This document shows positions 54,798-62,793 of a stretch of 64,000 nucleotides of DNA, piece by piece. Below the pieces are notes generated by a model. It did not search any database. It saw only the letters and a list, made by a program, of their open reading frames with translations, and was not told the DNA's origin. The stretch comes from Sorangium cellulosum. GTDB taxonomy: Bacteria; Myxococcota_A; Polyangia; Polyangiales; Polyangiaceae. Numbering within the stretch: the first letter of the stretch is position 1; each line of letters begins with the position of its first letter. The DNA is taken from assembly GCF_002950945.1 (NCBI RefSeq), contig NZ_CP012673.1, positions 8,384,501-8,448,500 of the forward strand, read 5' to 3'. The position numbers and the translations under genes were made by a program.

Positions 54798-56363
54798 ATG
54801 GCGCAGGCGGACGTCGCGTCGCGCGGGGCGGCCGCGGCGGCGGCGGACCAGAGCGACGCCGAGGACCTCGCGCGCCTCGGCTACCGGCAGGAGCTGAAGC
54901 GGGATCTCGGCAGCCTGTCGGCCTTCGCGGCGGGCTTCTCGTACGTGTCGATCCTCACGACGGTCTTCCAGCTGTTCGTGATCGGGTACACGTTCGGGGG
55001 CACGCGGTTCTTCTGGACGTGGCCGGTGGTGTTCCTCGGCCAGCTCGCGGTCGCGCTCAACCTCGCCGAGGTGGGCTCGAACTACCCCGTGGCCGGCTCG
55101 GTGTACCAGTGGGGCCGCCGCGTCTGGTCGGGTTACCCGGGGTGGCTCGCGGGGTGGCTGAAGCTCGTCGGCGACGTCGTGAGCGTCGCGGCGGCGGCGA
55201 TCGCGCTGCAGGCGATCCTGCCGGGGCTCTGGGGCGGCTTCCAGCTGCTCGGCGGCGACCCGTCGCTCACGTCGCGCGACGGCGCGGCGAACGCGGTGCT
55301 GCTCGGCGCCGGGCTCGTGGTGCTCACGACGGCGATCAACATGGCCGGCGTGAAGGTCATGGCCTGCGTGAACGACCTCGGCGTGCTGGCGGAGCTCGGC
55401 GGGGTGGTGCTCCTGATCGGGGCGCTGCTGCTGCACGCGGTGCGCGGCCCGGAGGTGGTGCTGGCGCCGGTCTACGGGCCGCCGTCCTCGCTGGGCACGG
55501 GGGTGGCCGGCCTGCTCGCGGCCGCGCTGATGCCGGCGTACGTGCTGTACGGGTTCGACTCGGCCGGATCGCTGGCCGAGGAGACGCGCAGCCCGCGGCG
55601 GATCATCCCGCGGGCGATCCTGAAGGCGATCGTGGTGTCCGGGGTGGGCGGCGCGCTGCTCATCGTGGCGGCGCTCATGGCGGCGCCGAGCCTCACGGAC
55701 GGGCGGCTGTCGAGCGAGGGCCTGGCGTACGTGGTCGTGAGCGCGCTCGGCCCGACGCTCGGCAAGGTGTTCCTGGCCGACGTGGCGCTGGCGGTGTGCG
55801 TCTGCACGCTGGCGATCCAGACCGGGGCCTCGCGGCTGGCCTTCTCGATGGCGCGGGACGGCGCGCTGCCCGGCGCGGCGGCGCTGTCGCGGGTGTCGCC
55901 GCGCACGAGGACGCCCGTCGGGCCGGCGATCGCGGTGGGCGCGCTCGCGTGCGGCATGCTCCTCGTGAACTACGGCGAGGCGCAGCTGTTCGTGCTGATC
56001 ACCGAGTCGGCCGTGCTCCTCGTGAACCTCTCGTACCTGCTCGTGACGTCGGGCATGCTCGTCCGCCGGCTGCGCGGCTGGCCGGGGCACGCCTCGGCCC
56101 GCGGCGAGGTGTTCTCGCTCGGGCGGGCCGGGCTCGCGCTGAACGCCGCGGCCGTGCTCTGGGGGATCGCGCTCATCGCCAACATCGCGTGGCCGCGGCA
56201 CGACGGCGGTTCGGCGTGGATGCAGTATTTCCCGGTGCTGAGCGTGATCGGCACCGTGGCCCTGGGGCTCGCGCTGCACGCCGCGACGCAGCGGCCGCGC
56301 GGCGAGCAGGAGGGGGACGAGGTCCCGGCGCAGGGGGCGAGCTCGGCGTCGATCACGCTGTGA
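54798..56363 (+). CDS. APC-superfamily amino acid/urea-compound permease
   Basis: The 521-residue integral membrane protein has about twelve hydrophobic helices (LVLTTAINMAGVKVMACVND, LLAAALMPAYVLYGFDSAGS, SEGLAYVVVSALGPTLGKVF, TPVGPAIAVGALACGMLLVN). It has the APC-type start DLGSLSAFAAGFSYVSILTT and the GSNYPVAGSVYQWGRR motif. The last gene of the operon, 73 bp after the carboxylase, it most likely imports the substrate of the pathway. ATG 54798 follows GGAGCG; an upstream ATG at 54717 overlaps the carboxylase stop. Confidence 0.88.
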   Translation: MAQADVASRGAAAAAADQSDAEDLARLGYRQELKRDLGSLSAFAAGFSYVSILTTVFQLFVIGYTFGGTRFFWTWPVVFLGQLAVALNLAEVGSNYPVAGSVYQWGRRVWSGYPGWLAGWLKLVGDVVSVAAAAIALQAILPGLWGGFQLLGGDPSLTSRDGAANAVLLGAGLVVLTTAINMAGVKVMACVNDLGVLAELGGVVLLIGALLLHAVRGPEVVLAPVYGPPSSLGTGVAGLLAAALMPAYVLYGFDSAGSLAEETRSPRRIIPRAILKAIVVSGVGGALLIVAALMAAPSLTDGRLSSEGLAYVVVSALGPTLGKVFLADVALAVCVCTLAIQTGASRLAFSMARDGALPGAAALSRVSPRTRTPVGPAIAVGALACGMLLVNYGEAQLFVLITESAVLLVNLSYLLVTSGMLVRRLRGWPGHASARGEVFSLGRAGLALNAAAVLWGIALIANIAWPRHDGGSAWMQYFPVLSVIGTVALGLALHAATQRPRGEQEGDEVPAQGASSASITL

Positions 56364-56779
56364 GGTGCTCGCCCGCGGCGCTTGTTGCGGTGCGGCGCGC
56401 GCGCCGGTGTCCCGCGGCGTCACAGCGGCCGGGGCGGAAGCGGCTGCCCCGGCGCTGGCGCAGCGCACGCGGCGAATCGCGGGAAGACAGCCTATCTCCC
56501 GTTCGGAACGGCGCGTGTTGAACGGCGTTGCGCCGTGACGACGCTATGTCCCGACGAAGCCATGGAACGGCGGTTTCTTCGCAATGCCTGCCAGGAATCC
56601 GACAAACGGGAAGGTCGTCGTTATCGCGGGACGGCGAGCCGCTGCCGATGTCTCTCTGATGCTCGCGCCGGCGGTGCGGTGATTTGCCGGTGCCAGCGCC
56701 GGCGGCGCGAGCGGACGGATGGGCGAGCAGCCCTAAGGCGGCTGGACGGCGCTGCACGTTTCAGGCGAGACTCCGCCGC
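56364..56779. other. 416-bp intergenic region with a GC hairpin
   Basis: Contains one strong inverted repeat (56660-56711: GCTCGCGCC...GGCGCGAGC with an inner CGGCG/CGCCG), 70 bp before the STAS gene. Less GC-rich patches near 56490-56600 may carry a promoter. No gene is supported. Confidence 0.4.
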
Positions 56780-57799
56780 ATGGGACGAGAGGAGGACGAG
56801 GAGCGGGCCGAGCTTCGGCGCAAGCTGGAGGCGCTGGAGCGCGAGGTCGGGTCGCTCCGGGACGACGCGCGCCGGTGGCGCGCGCTGATGGAGGCGCGCG
56901 ACATCAGCGTGAGCCTCTACCATCCCGACGGGAGGCCACGCGACGTCAACCCCGGCTGGGAGAAGCTCTGGCAGACGCCTGCCGCCGGATTCCTGGCGTC
57001 GTCCTTCAACGCGCTGGAGGATCGGGAGACCGAGAGGAGCGGCGCCATGCGCCACATCGAGCGGCTCTTCCGCGGCGAGGAGGTCGCGCTCCCGCCGATG
57101 TTCTACGACACCCGCCAGGTCGAGGCGGTGGTGGACAAGGCGGGCGTGGCGCACTGGGTTTGCTGCTACGGGGTGCCGGTGCGCGACGCCGACGAGCGCC
57201 CGAGGGAGCTCGTGATGTTCCACTTCTCCGTCCCCGAGGGGGCCACGATCCAGCGCAAATACGAGGCCCTGTTCGAGGAGCAGCAAGCGCTCCGCGCGTC
57301 CCTGGAGGCGCGGAACCTGGAGCTGGAGCGGACCGTTCAGCTCATCGAGGCGCAGCGGGACGCGATTCAAGCGATGAGCATTCCGGTCATCCGCGTCGGC
57401 GACGGCGTGCTCTGCGTGCCGCTCGTCGGCATGATCGACGACGCGCGGGCCGGCCAGCTCCTGGAGCGCCTGCTGGAGGCCATCGCCGCCCAGCAGGCCG
57501 CGGAGGTGCTCGTCGACATCACCGGCGTGCCGGCGCTCGACGCCCAGGCCGCAGCGCAGCTCCTCAAGGCCGCCTCCGCCGCGCGCCTGCTCGGCGCCGC
57601 GTGCACCATCGTGGGCGTGTCGCCCTCCATGGCCCAGACCCTGGTCGAGCTCGGCGTCGAGCTCGGGGCGCTCACCACCGCCGCCACGCTCGCCGAGGGG
57701 CTCGCGCAGGCCCTCGCGCGGCGCGCCGCCAGGGCGCAGCCGAGCCGGCGCCCGGGGCGCCGCGCTCCGCCCGGAAGAGCCGGAGAGACGCCCCGGTGA
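56780..57799 (+). CDS. RsbR-like STAS coantagonist with PAS-type sensor
   Basis: The 339-residue protein has an N-terminal coiled coil (EEDEERAELRRKLEALEREV), a PAS-like domain (about 40-160, with VSLYHPDGRPRDVNPGWEKL, VEAVVDKAGVAHWVCCYGVP), a second coiled coil and a C-terminal STAS domain (about 195-310). The STAS has SIPVIRVGDGVLCVPLVGMI, VLVDITGVPALDAQAAAQLL and GVSPSMAQTLVELGVELGAL. RsbR proteins in stressosomes pass signals to RsbT by phosphorylation. The position after conserved 'GVPxxD' where RsbR has Thr is Ala here. Soluble. It is convergent with another STAS gene. Confidence 0.85.
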   Translation: MGREEDEERAELRRKLEALEREVGSLRDDARRWRALMEARDISVSLYHPDGRPRDVNPGWEKLWQTPAAGFLASSFNALEDRETERSGAMRHIERLFRGEEVALPPMFYDTRQVEAVVDKAGVAHWVCCYGVPVRDADERPRELVMFHFSVPEGATIQRKYEALFEEQQALRASLEARNLELERTVQLIEAQRDAIQAMSIPVIRVGDGVLCVPLVGMIDDARAGQLLERLLEAIAAQQAAEVLVDITGVPALDAQAAAQLLKAASAARLLGAACTIVGVSPSMAQTLVELGVELGALTTAATLAEGLAQALARRAARAQPSRRPGRRAPPGRAGETPR

Positions 57800-57938
57800 G
57801 GGCTCGCCGATTTCGTGTTCTTCGGCGGGCCAGCGCTGGTGATTCAACGCTTTATCCGCATGAGGAATGATATCGATCTCTGCTGCGCGCCGGCCCACGA
57901 ATCGATTGAATTTGCCAGAATCCGAGAATCCCGCGCGA

Positions 57939-58895
57939 TCACCGCGCCCCCGCGCCGCCCTGCATCGCATACGCGATCCCGGCTTGCAGGGTGCCGCGGG
58001 TCACGATGGCGGGCAGGTCGGAGCCGAGCTCGACCAGGCACCGCGCGACCTCCGCGCGGATCCCCGTCAGCACCACCTTCGCCCCGAGCAGCCGCACCGC
58101 GCTCGCCGCCTGGAGGATCCCGTGGGTGGCCTCCGCGTCCATCCCTGGGACGCCGGTGATGTCCAGGATGGCGACCCTCGCCTGGCGCCGCTGCAGCTCG
58201 TCCAGGAGCGCGCCCGTGGCCTGCTGCATCCGGGCCCGGTCGAGCGCCCCGATGAGCGGCATGACGATGACGTCGTCGCTGATGGGGATCACCGGCGTGG
58301 ACAGCTGCGCCAGCATGGTCATCTGCGCGCGGATCGTCTCCTCCTTGCTCTGGCGCAGCGCCTCCTCGGCCCGCTTGCGCTCCGTGATGTCCAGGAGCGA
58401 CACGAAACATCGCTCCCACGTCTGCTCGGCGCCCGCACTCATCGCGAGCCGGAGCGTGACGGTCCTCCGCTCACCGTCGAGCGTGGAGATGAACGTCTCT
58501 TCCTCGAAGGATGTCGCCCCGTTCCCCAGGGCGACGAGCTCGTGGCGGAAGGTCACCACCGCGGCCTCGACGAAGATGACCGACAGCCCGGCGAGGATCT
58601 GGTCCTTGCTCTCGGCGTGGCAGAGCTCCAGCGTGGCCTTGTTCACGTCGAGGATCTTCACCAGGCCGATGCCCGTGAAGACGTCGTCGATATGGGCTCG
58701 GAAGTGCGCGTCCAGATCGGTGACGCCCGACGCGATGATCCGGTCGAGGTGCTGCCTGACCGCCGACCAGTCCTCCTCCCAGAGGGAGATCGGGGAGCTC
58801 TCGAAGATACCCCGGTAGCGCGCCTCGCTCCTCTCGAGCTCCTCGACCCGCCGGCGTAGCTGCGTCAGCCCGTCGCTCGTGTTCATCGGTGTCAT
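57939..58895 (-). CDS. RsbR-like STAS coantagonist with PAS domain
   Basis: The 318-residue protein starts with a coiled coil (DGLTQLRRRVEELERSEARY), then a PAS domain (about 25-185: IFESSPISLWEEDWSAVRQH, ERCFVSLLDITERKRAEEAL) and a C-terminal STAS domain (about 200-310: LSTPVIPISDDVIVMPLIGA, AILDITGVPGMDAEATHGIL, GIRAEVARCLVELGSDLPAI). The phospho-Thr position of RsbR after 'GVPxxD' is Ala. The PAS ends in the histidine-kinase-like DITERKRAE. It is a paralogue of the adjacent gene at 56780, transcribed toward it. Confidence 0.85.
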   Translation of the reverse strand: MTPMNTSDGLTQLRRRVEELERSEARYRGIFESSPISLWEEDWSAVRQHLDRIIASGVTDLDAHFRAHIDDVFTGIGLVKILDVNKATLELCHAESKDQILAGLSVIFVEAAVVTFRHELVALGNGATSFEEETFISTLDGERRTVTLRLAMSAGAEQTWERCFVSLLDITERKRAEEALRQSKEETIRAQMTMLAQLSTPVIPISDDVIVMPLIGALDRARMQQATGALLDELQRRQARVAILDITGVPGMDAEATHGILQAASAVRLLGAKVVLTGIRAEVARCLVELGSDLPAIVTRGTLQAGIAYAMQGGAGAR

Positions 58896-59222
58896 GCTCG
58901 ATCGGCTGGCTCCGGGAGCACAAGCGCCCGGGACCAGGATGCCACGCCGGCACCCTCACCGTCACGCATCGACAGGGGCGCACCTCCGCCCGCGGCGGAA
59001 CGCCTCCGACGGAACTGCGCTGCTCCTGGGCCAGACGGCCAGCCAGGCCAAGGTATGAATCGCACCAGGAAAGGAATCGCGACCTTACCCCGCGACCTCA
59101 TCCAGGTTGGCCCCGGCGCGCCAGGCGAATACGACGCACCACCGCGGCCAGACGGCGTCAACCACAGTCCAAGTGCGCCAACCACAGTCAGAGCGCGCCA
59201 GCCACGGTCAGCCCGCCAGCCT
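58896..59222. other. 327-bp region with a 20-bp tandem repeat
   Basis: Between the STAS gene start and the 3' end of the next minus-strand gene. Positions 59161-59218 hold nearly three head-to-tail copies of ACCACAGTC-rich 20-bp units. No gene or promoter element is clear. Confidence 0.5.
59161..59218. repeat. 20-bp tandem repeat, about 2.9 copies
   Basis: Units start at 59161, 59181 and 59201 with ACCACAGTC, ACCACAGTC and GCCACGGTC, each ending in CGCCA. Small differences between units show some age. The function is unknown. Confidence 0.8.
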
Positions 59223-59906
59223 CTACCGCCCTCGCCGGGCGAGGGCGACCTCATCGAGGCCTCGTTCGTTCCGTCGTTCGCCCGCGCGGCGCGCCGGTCG
59301 CCTCGCGCTCGACCAGCGCGCTGCGCCGGCCGTCCTCGCCGAAACCGCCATCGCCCGCAGCGCCCGCATCTCGATATCATCGGCGACCCGCTCCTCGAGG
59401 AAGCGCATCGGCGAGCCAGGCATTCGCGCGCTCGCCCACAGCAGCGCCGCTGCCTCCCTCGACGACGCTGCGGCGCGCGCGCCTGCCCAGCGCGCCGCGA
59501 GCTCCGCGACGCAGAGCCCAGGATGGCTGCACGCCTGGGACTCGGCGACGAGCGCGGCGTCGAGCGCGCCCGCGAGCCGGCGCGCCGCGCGGGCGCTCGC
59601 CATCACGCGATCGATGAACACGCGCAGCACCTCGCCGGAAGGCTCCTCGCCGGCCTCACCGCCGCCCTCCGTTCCCATCAAGGCGCCGATCTCCTCGCGG
59701 GAGAGCGCGAGCGCCACGATCATCCGCAGGACACGCGGCGAGCAGTGCCACGGTCGCGGGCCGGCGAGCCCGAGCGGGCTCCTCGCGCGCACGAGCGAGC
59801 CCTCGCGCGCCGCGTCGAGCCGCGCCTCGTCGTTCCCCCAGCGCCGCAGAGCCGCCGGACGACCGTGACCCAGCGATCCCGGCGCCGCCGGCTCCCTCAC
59901 GACCAC
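59223..59906 (-). CDS. Hypothetical protein behind a Fur box, GTG start
   Basis: The 227-residue protein is not recognised. It starts at GTG (VVVREPAAPGSLGHGR) after GGGGGAG. It is helical and Ala/Arg-rich, with SPRVLRMIVALALSREEIGA and VLRVFIDRVMASARAARRLA, and ends in Arg-rich sequence that may be less reliable. There is no signal peptide or membrane segment. A Fur box lies 123-141 bp upstream and a small overlapping frame (59897-60025) shares the transcript, so iron regulation is inferred. Confidence 0.5.
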   Translation of the reverse strand: MVVREPAAPGSLGHGRPAALRRWGNDEARLDAAREGSLVRARSPLGLAGPRPWHCSPRVLRMIVALALSREEIGALMGTEGGGEAGEEPSGEVLRVFIDRVMASARAARRLAGALDAALVAESQACSHPGLCVAELAARWAGARAAASSREAAALLWASARMPGSPMRFLEERVADDIEMRALRAMAVSARTAGAARWSSARRPARRAGERRNERGLDEVALARRGR

Positions 59907-60025
59907 CTCCCCCCACGGCCCCCGACGCCGGGAAACGCGCGGCGCCCCGCGCCTCGACCCGGCAACCGCCGCCCGAAGCCGCAGGCCACCAGCCCACCCG
60001 CAAAACCCGCCAGACCACGCGCCAT
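59897..60025 (-). CDS. 42-residue frame directly after the Fur box
   Basis: ATG 60025 lies 3 bp downstream of the Fur box and the frame ends (TGA at 59897) overlapping the GTG start of the next gene by 10 bp. The peptide is MARGLAGFAGGLVACGFGRR followed by a Gly/Arg-rich tail. There is no Shine-Dalgarno, so translation would have to be leaderless. It may be a small coupled leader or simply a chance frame. Confidence 0.3.
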   Translation of the reverse strand: MARGLAGFAGGLVACGFGRRLPGRGAGRRAFPGVGGRGGRWS

Positions 60026-60028
60026 GTT

Positions 60029-60047
60029 GAAAATGATTTTCATTTTC
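60029..60047. promoter_or_regulatory. Fur box
   Basis: GAAAATGATTTTCATTTTC matches the 19-bp Fur consensus GATAATGATAATCATTATC at 15 of 19 positions. It is a perfect 8-bp inverted repeat with a 3-bp centre, and is very AT-rich in a GC-rich setting. It sits upstream of the minus-strand hypothetical gene; the pirin gene ends on the other side, so that is the only sensible target. Confidence 0.75.
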
Positions 60048-60147
60048 TACGAATGTAGGTCCGTGTCGCGGTGCAGGTCAAGCCGTTTCGTGAGCAGCCC
60101 CGCTCGGTGGAGGTGGACGGAACGCCGCGTTCGCGCCGGCCGCGCCC

Positions 60148-61065
60148 TCATACGTCCGGGAACGGGATGAACTCGATCTCGTCGCCTGGGACCTTGGGGA
60201 AGCGCCCCTCCTTCCAGTCTTGCTTCGCGCGCTCGATGCGCTCCCGCGAGCTCGAGACGAAGTTCCACACGACGTGACGCTCGCCGTCGAGCGGGGCGCC
60301 GCCGAGGAGCATCACGTGGCTCCGGGAGGACGCGTGGAGCACCGCCGGCGCTCCGGCGCGGAACACGAGCATCGTCCCCTCGACGAAGCGCTGGCCATCG
60401 CAGCCGATCGAGCCTTCGATCACGTAGGCCGCGCACGACGTGTGACCGTCGGGCAGCGGGAGCGCCGCGCCCGGATCGAGCTCGGCGTGCACATAGAGCG
60501 TCGGCGACAGGACGCCGACCGGCGAGCGCGCGCCGTACGCCTCCCCCGCGATCACGCGCAGCGATGCGCCGGGCCGGGTGACGACGGGGATCGTGGCCGC
60601 GGGGTGGTGCTCGAAGCGGGGAGCGTCCTCCTCGTGCGCAACCGGCAGCGCGATCCAGCACTGGACGCCGTGAAGGCGCGTCTCCTCCGCCATCCGGGCC
60701 GGGTCGCCGCGCTCGGAGTGGACGATGCCGCCGCCGGCGACCATCCAGTTGACGTCGCCAGGGCGGATCCGCTGCGCGGTGCCGAGGCTGTCGCGGTGGA
60801 GGATCTCCCCCTCGAACAGGTAGGTCAACGTCGCGAGCCCGATATGCGGGTGGGGACGCACCGAGATCCCCTCCCCGGCGGCGAAGCTCGCCGGACCCAT
60901 GTGATCGAAGAAGACGAAGGGGCCGACGAGGCGGCGGCGGCTCGACGGCAGCACGCGGCGCACGGCGAAGCCGCCGAGATCCCGGGCGCGCGCGTCGATG
61001 ACGAGCTCGATCGCGCCCGCGGGCGAATCCACACACGCAGGTTCATGGTCAGGGTAGCGGCTCAT
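60148..61065 (-). CDS. Pirin-family cupin protein
   Basis: The 305-residue bicupin has the pirin signatures RLVGPFVFFDHMGPASFAAG, VRPHPHIGLATLTYLFEGEI, LHRDSLG and MVAGGGIVHSERGD. The HPHIG and HSE residues form the metal site in the N-terminal cupin. The C-terminal pirin_C domain has the LLGGAPLDGERHVVWNFVSS motif. Family members are iron-dependent quercetinase-like enzymes or redox sensors. The gene faces the FAD monooxygenase across 176 bp. Confidence 0.92.
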   Translation of the reverse strand: MSRYPDHEPACVDSPAGAIELVIDARARDLGGFAVRRVLPSSRRRLVGPFVFFDHMGPASFAAGEGISVRPHPHIGLATLTYLFEGEILHRDSLGTAQRIRPGDVNWMVAGGGIVHSERGDPARMAEETRLHGVQCWIALPVAHEEDAPRFEHHPAATIPVVTRPGASLRVIAGEAYGARSPVGVLSPTLYVHAELDPGAALPLPDGHTSCAAYVIEGSIGCDGQRFVEGTMLVFRAGAPAVLHASSRSHVMLLGGAPLDGERHVVWNFVSSSRERIERAKQDWKEGRFPKVPGDEIEFIPFPDV

Positions 61066-61179
61066 CGGAGTCTCCTTTGCAGGGCGGGGCCGGACAGCGG
61101 GGACCCGCGCTCGATGGGCGACTCTACCCGCTCCAGCGGGAGGCCATGGCGATTCGAGCCCGGAGGACCGGCCGCCGCC

Positions 61180-61216
61180 TTGACTCTAACACCGTTAGAG
61201 TTACTCTAACGGTGTT
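61180..61216 (+). promoter_or_regulatory. Promoter overlapped by a CTCTAAC/GTTAGAG operator
   Basis: CTCTAAC-ACC-GTTAGAG (61184-61200) is a perfect 7-3-7 dyad. A larger perfect 13-bp inverted repeat (AACACCGTTAGAG-TTA-CTCTAACGGTGTT, 61188-61216) shares one arm with it. TTGACT (61180) and TACTCT (61202) are placed as -35 and -10 with 16 bp between, so the dyads would block RNA polymerase. A TetR- or MarR-type repressor is expected, but none is adjacent. Confidence 0.65.
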
Positions 61217-61241
61217 CAAGTTCTTCGCCGTGGAGGTCTCA

Positions 61242-62738
61242 ATGGAAGTGGACGCTGACGTGCTCGTCGTGGGCGGAGGTCCGGTCGGCCTGATGCTGGC
61301 GTGTGAGCTCGCGCTCGCGGAGGTCCGGGTGTGTGTGCTGGAGCAGCGGGCGGCGCGGACCGAGCAGTCGCGCGCGCTCACGCTGCACCCGAGGAGCCTC
61401 GAGATCCTCGATCAACGCGGGATCGTGGATCGTTTCCTGCGCCGCGGGGCGCCGATCCCGGTCGGGCACTTCGCGCTGCTCGAGCCGCGGCTCGACTTCT
61501 CGGGTCTCGACACGCGGCACCCGTACACGCTGTTCCTGCCTCAGGCGCAGACGGAAGAGCTCCTGGAGGAGCGGGCGCGCGAGCTGGGGGTCGAGATCCG
61601 GCGCGGGCACGTGGTCATCGAGGTCGCGGAGAGCGAGGGCGGCGTCGCGTTGTGGATCCAGGGTCCCGAGGGGCGGCTCCGCGGGCGCGCGCGTTACGTC
61701 GTGGGCTGCGACGGGGCCGCGAGCGTGGTGCGGCGCGCGATCGGCGTCGGCTTCCCGGGGAGCGAGGCGACGCTGACGGCTTTCCTCGGCGACGTCGAGA
61801 TCGCGGAGGGCTCGGATAGGCCAGCTTCCCGCACGGGACCCCACGGCGCCGTGCTGGCGGCGCCGCTCGGCGAGGGGGTCTATCGCTTCGTCGTGTTCGA
61901 CCCGCTGCGCATGCACGCGACCAAGTCCGAGCCGGTCACGCTCGACGAGCTGCGGAGCTCCCTGCAGCGGATCCTCGGGACGGACTTCGGGATGCGCCGC
62001 GCGCGCTGGCTGTCCCGCTTCGGCAACGCGACGCGGCTGGCCGAGCGCTACCGCGTCGGGCGCGTGTTCCTCGCGGGCGACGCCGCGCACATCCATTTCC
62101 CGGCCGGCGGGCAGGGGCTCAACGTGGGGCTGCAGGACGCGATGAACCTCGGCTGGAAGCTCGCCGCCGCGGTCAAGGGCTGGGCGCCGCCCCACCTGCT
62201 CGACAGCTACCATGACGAGCGCCACCCCGTCGGCCGAGCGCTCCTGCGCAACACCGAGGCTCAGACCCGGCTGATCGACGTGTCAGGGCCCGGCCTCTCG
62301 CTCCGGGGCGTGATGAGCGAGCTGCTCGGTATTGACGCGGTGAATAGGTACCTCGCCGGGCAGATCAGCGCGCTCGACGTCGTGTATCCGCCCGCCGAGG
62401 GCGCGGCGGCGCACGCCCTGTGCGGCAGGAGGGCGCCCGACCGCGCGCTCGAGGCGGCGCGCGGCGCGACGCGCCTGTACGAGCTGCTCCACGCGGGCCG
62501 GTACGTGCTGCTCGATCTGGCCGGCGACGCCCGGATCGAGGCCGCAGCCGGGGCGTTACGGGATCGCGTCGAGCTCGTCCGCGCGACGGTCACCGAGCCG
62601 CAATGCGAGCTCGCCGGCGTCGACGCGCTCCTCGTGAGGCCGGACGGCCATGTCGCCTGGGCGAGCGACGCGGCGATGCGCGCGGCGCGCGCCGACGACC
62701 TCACGGAGGCGCTCGCGCGCTGGTGCGGGCGCGCGTGA
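61242..62738 (+). CDS. FAD-dependent aromatic-ring monooxygenase (PheA/UbiH-type)
   Basis: The 498-residue flavoprotein hydroxylates aromatic or polyketide-type rings with NAD(P)H and O2. The FAD dinucleotide motif VLVVGGGPVGLMLACELALA opens the chain. RALTLHPRSLEILDQRGIVD, the DG motif YVVGCDGAASVVRRAIGVGF and the second FAD motif RVFLAGDAAHIHFPAGGQGL with NVGLQDAMNLGWKLA follow. A C-terminal thioredoxin-like tail (LRDRVELVRATV) is typical of the PHOX family. ATG 61242 was chosen as the one adjacent to the Rossmann motif. The operator upstream suggests control by its substrate. Confidence 0.9.
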   Translation: MEVDADVLVVGGGPVGLMLACELALAEVRVCVLEQRAARTEQSRALTLHPRSLEILDQRGIVDRFLRRGAPIPVGHFALLEPRLDFSGLDTRHPYTLFLPQAQTEELLEERARELGVEIRRGHVVIEVAESEGGVALWIQGPEGRLRGRARYVVGCDGAASVVRRAIGVGFPGSEATLTAFLGDVEIAEGSDRPASRTGPHGAVLAAPLGEGVYRFVVFDPLRMHATKSEPVTLDELRSSLQRILGTDFGMRRARWLSRFGNATRLAERYRVGRVFLAGDAAHIHFPAGGQGLNVGLQDAMNLGWKLAAAVKGWAPPHLLDSYHDERHPVGRALLRNTEAQTRLIDVSGPGLSLRGVMSELLGIDAVNRYLAGQISALDVVYPPAEGAAAHALCGRRAPDRALEAARGATRLYELLHAGRYVLLDLAGDARIEAAAGALRDRVELVRATVTEPQCELAGVDALLVRPDGHVAWASDAAMRAARADDLTEALARWCGRA

Positions 62739-62793
62739 GGCGCCCTGACGGATCGCGCCGGGAAGGCCGCCGCCGGCCGCGATCGAGGCGACG

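Noticed and set aside
50771..54799. A 1342-codon open frame antisense to urea carboxylase
   Set aside because: Composition is Arg/His/Ala-heavy and no motif appears; the sense strand has every carboxylase domain.
59656..60018. A 120-codon frame overlapping the Fur-box gene start
   Set aside because: Arg/Gly-rich, in another frame than the better supported GTG-start gene, and without a ribosome-binding site.
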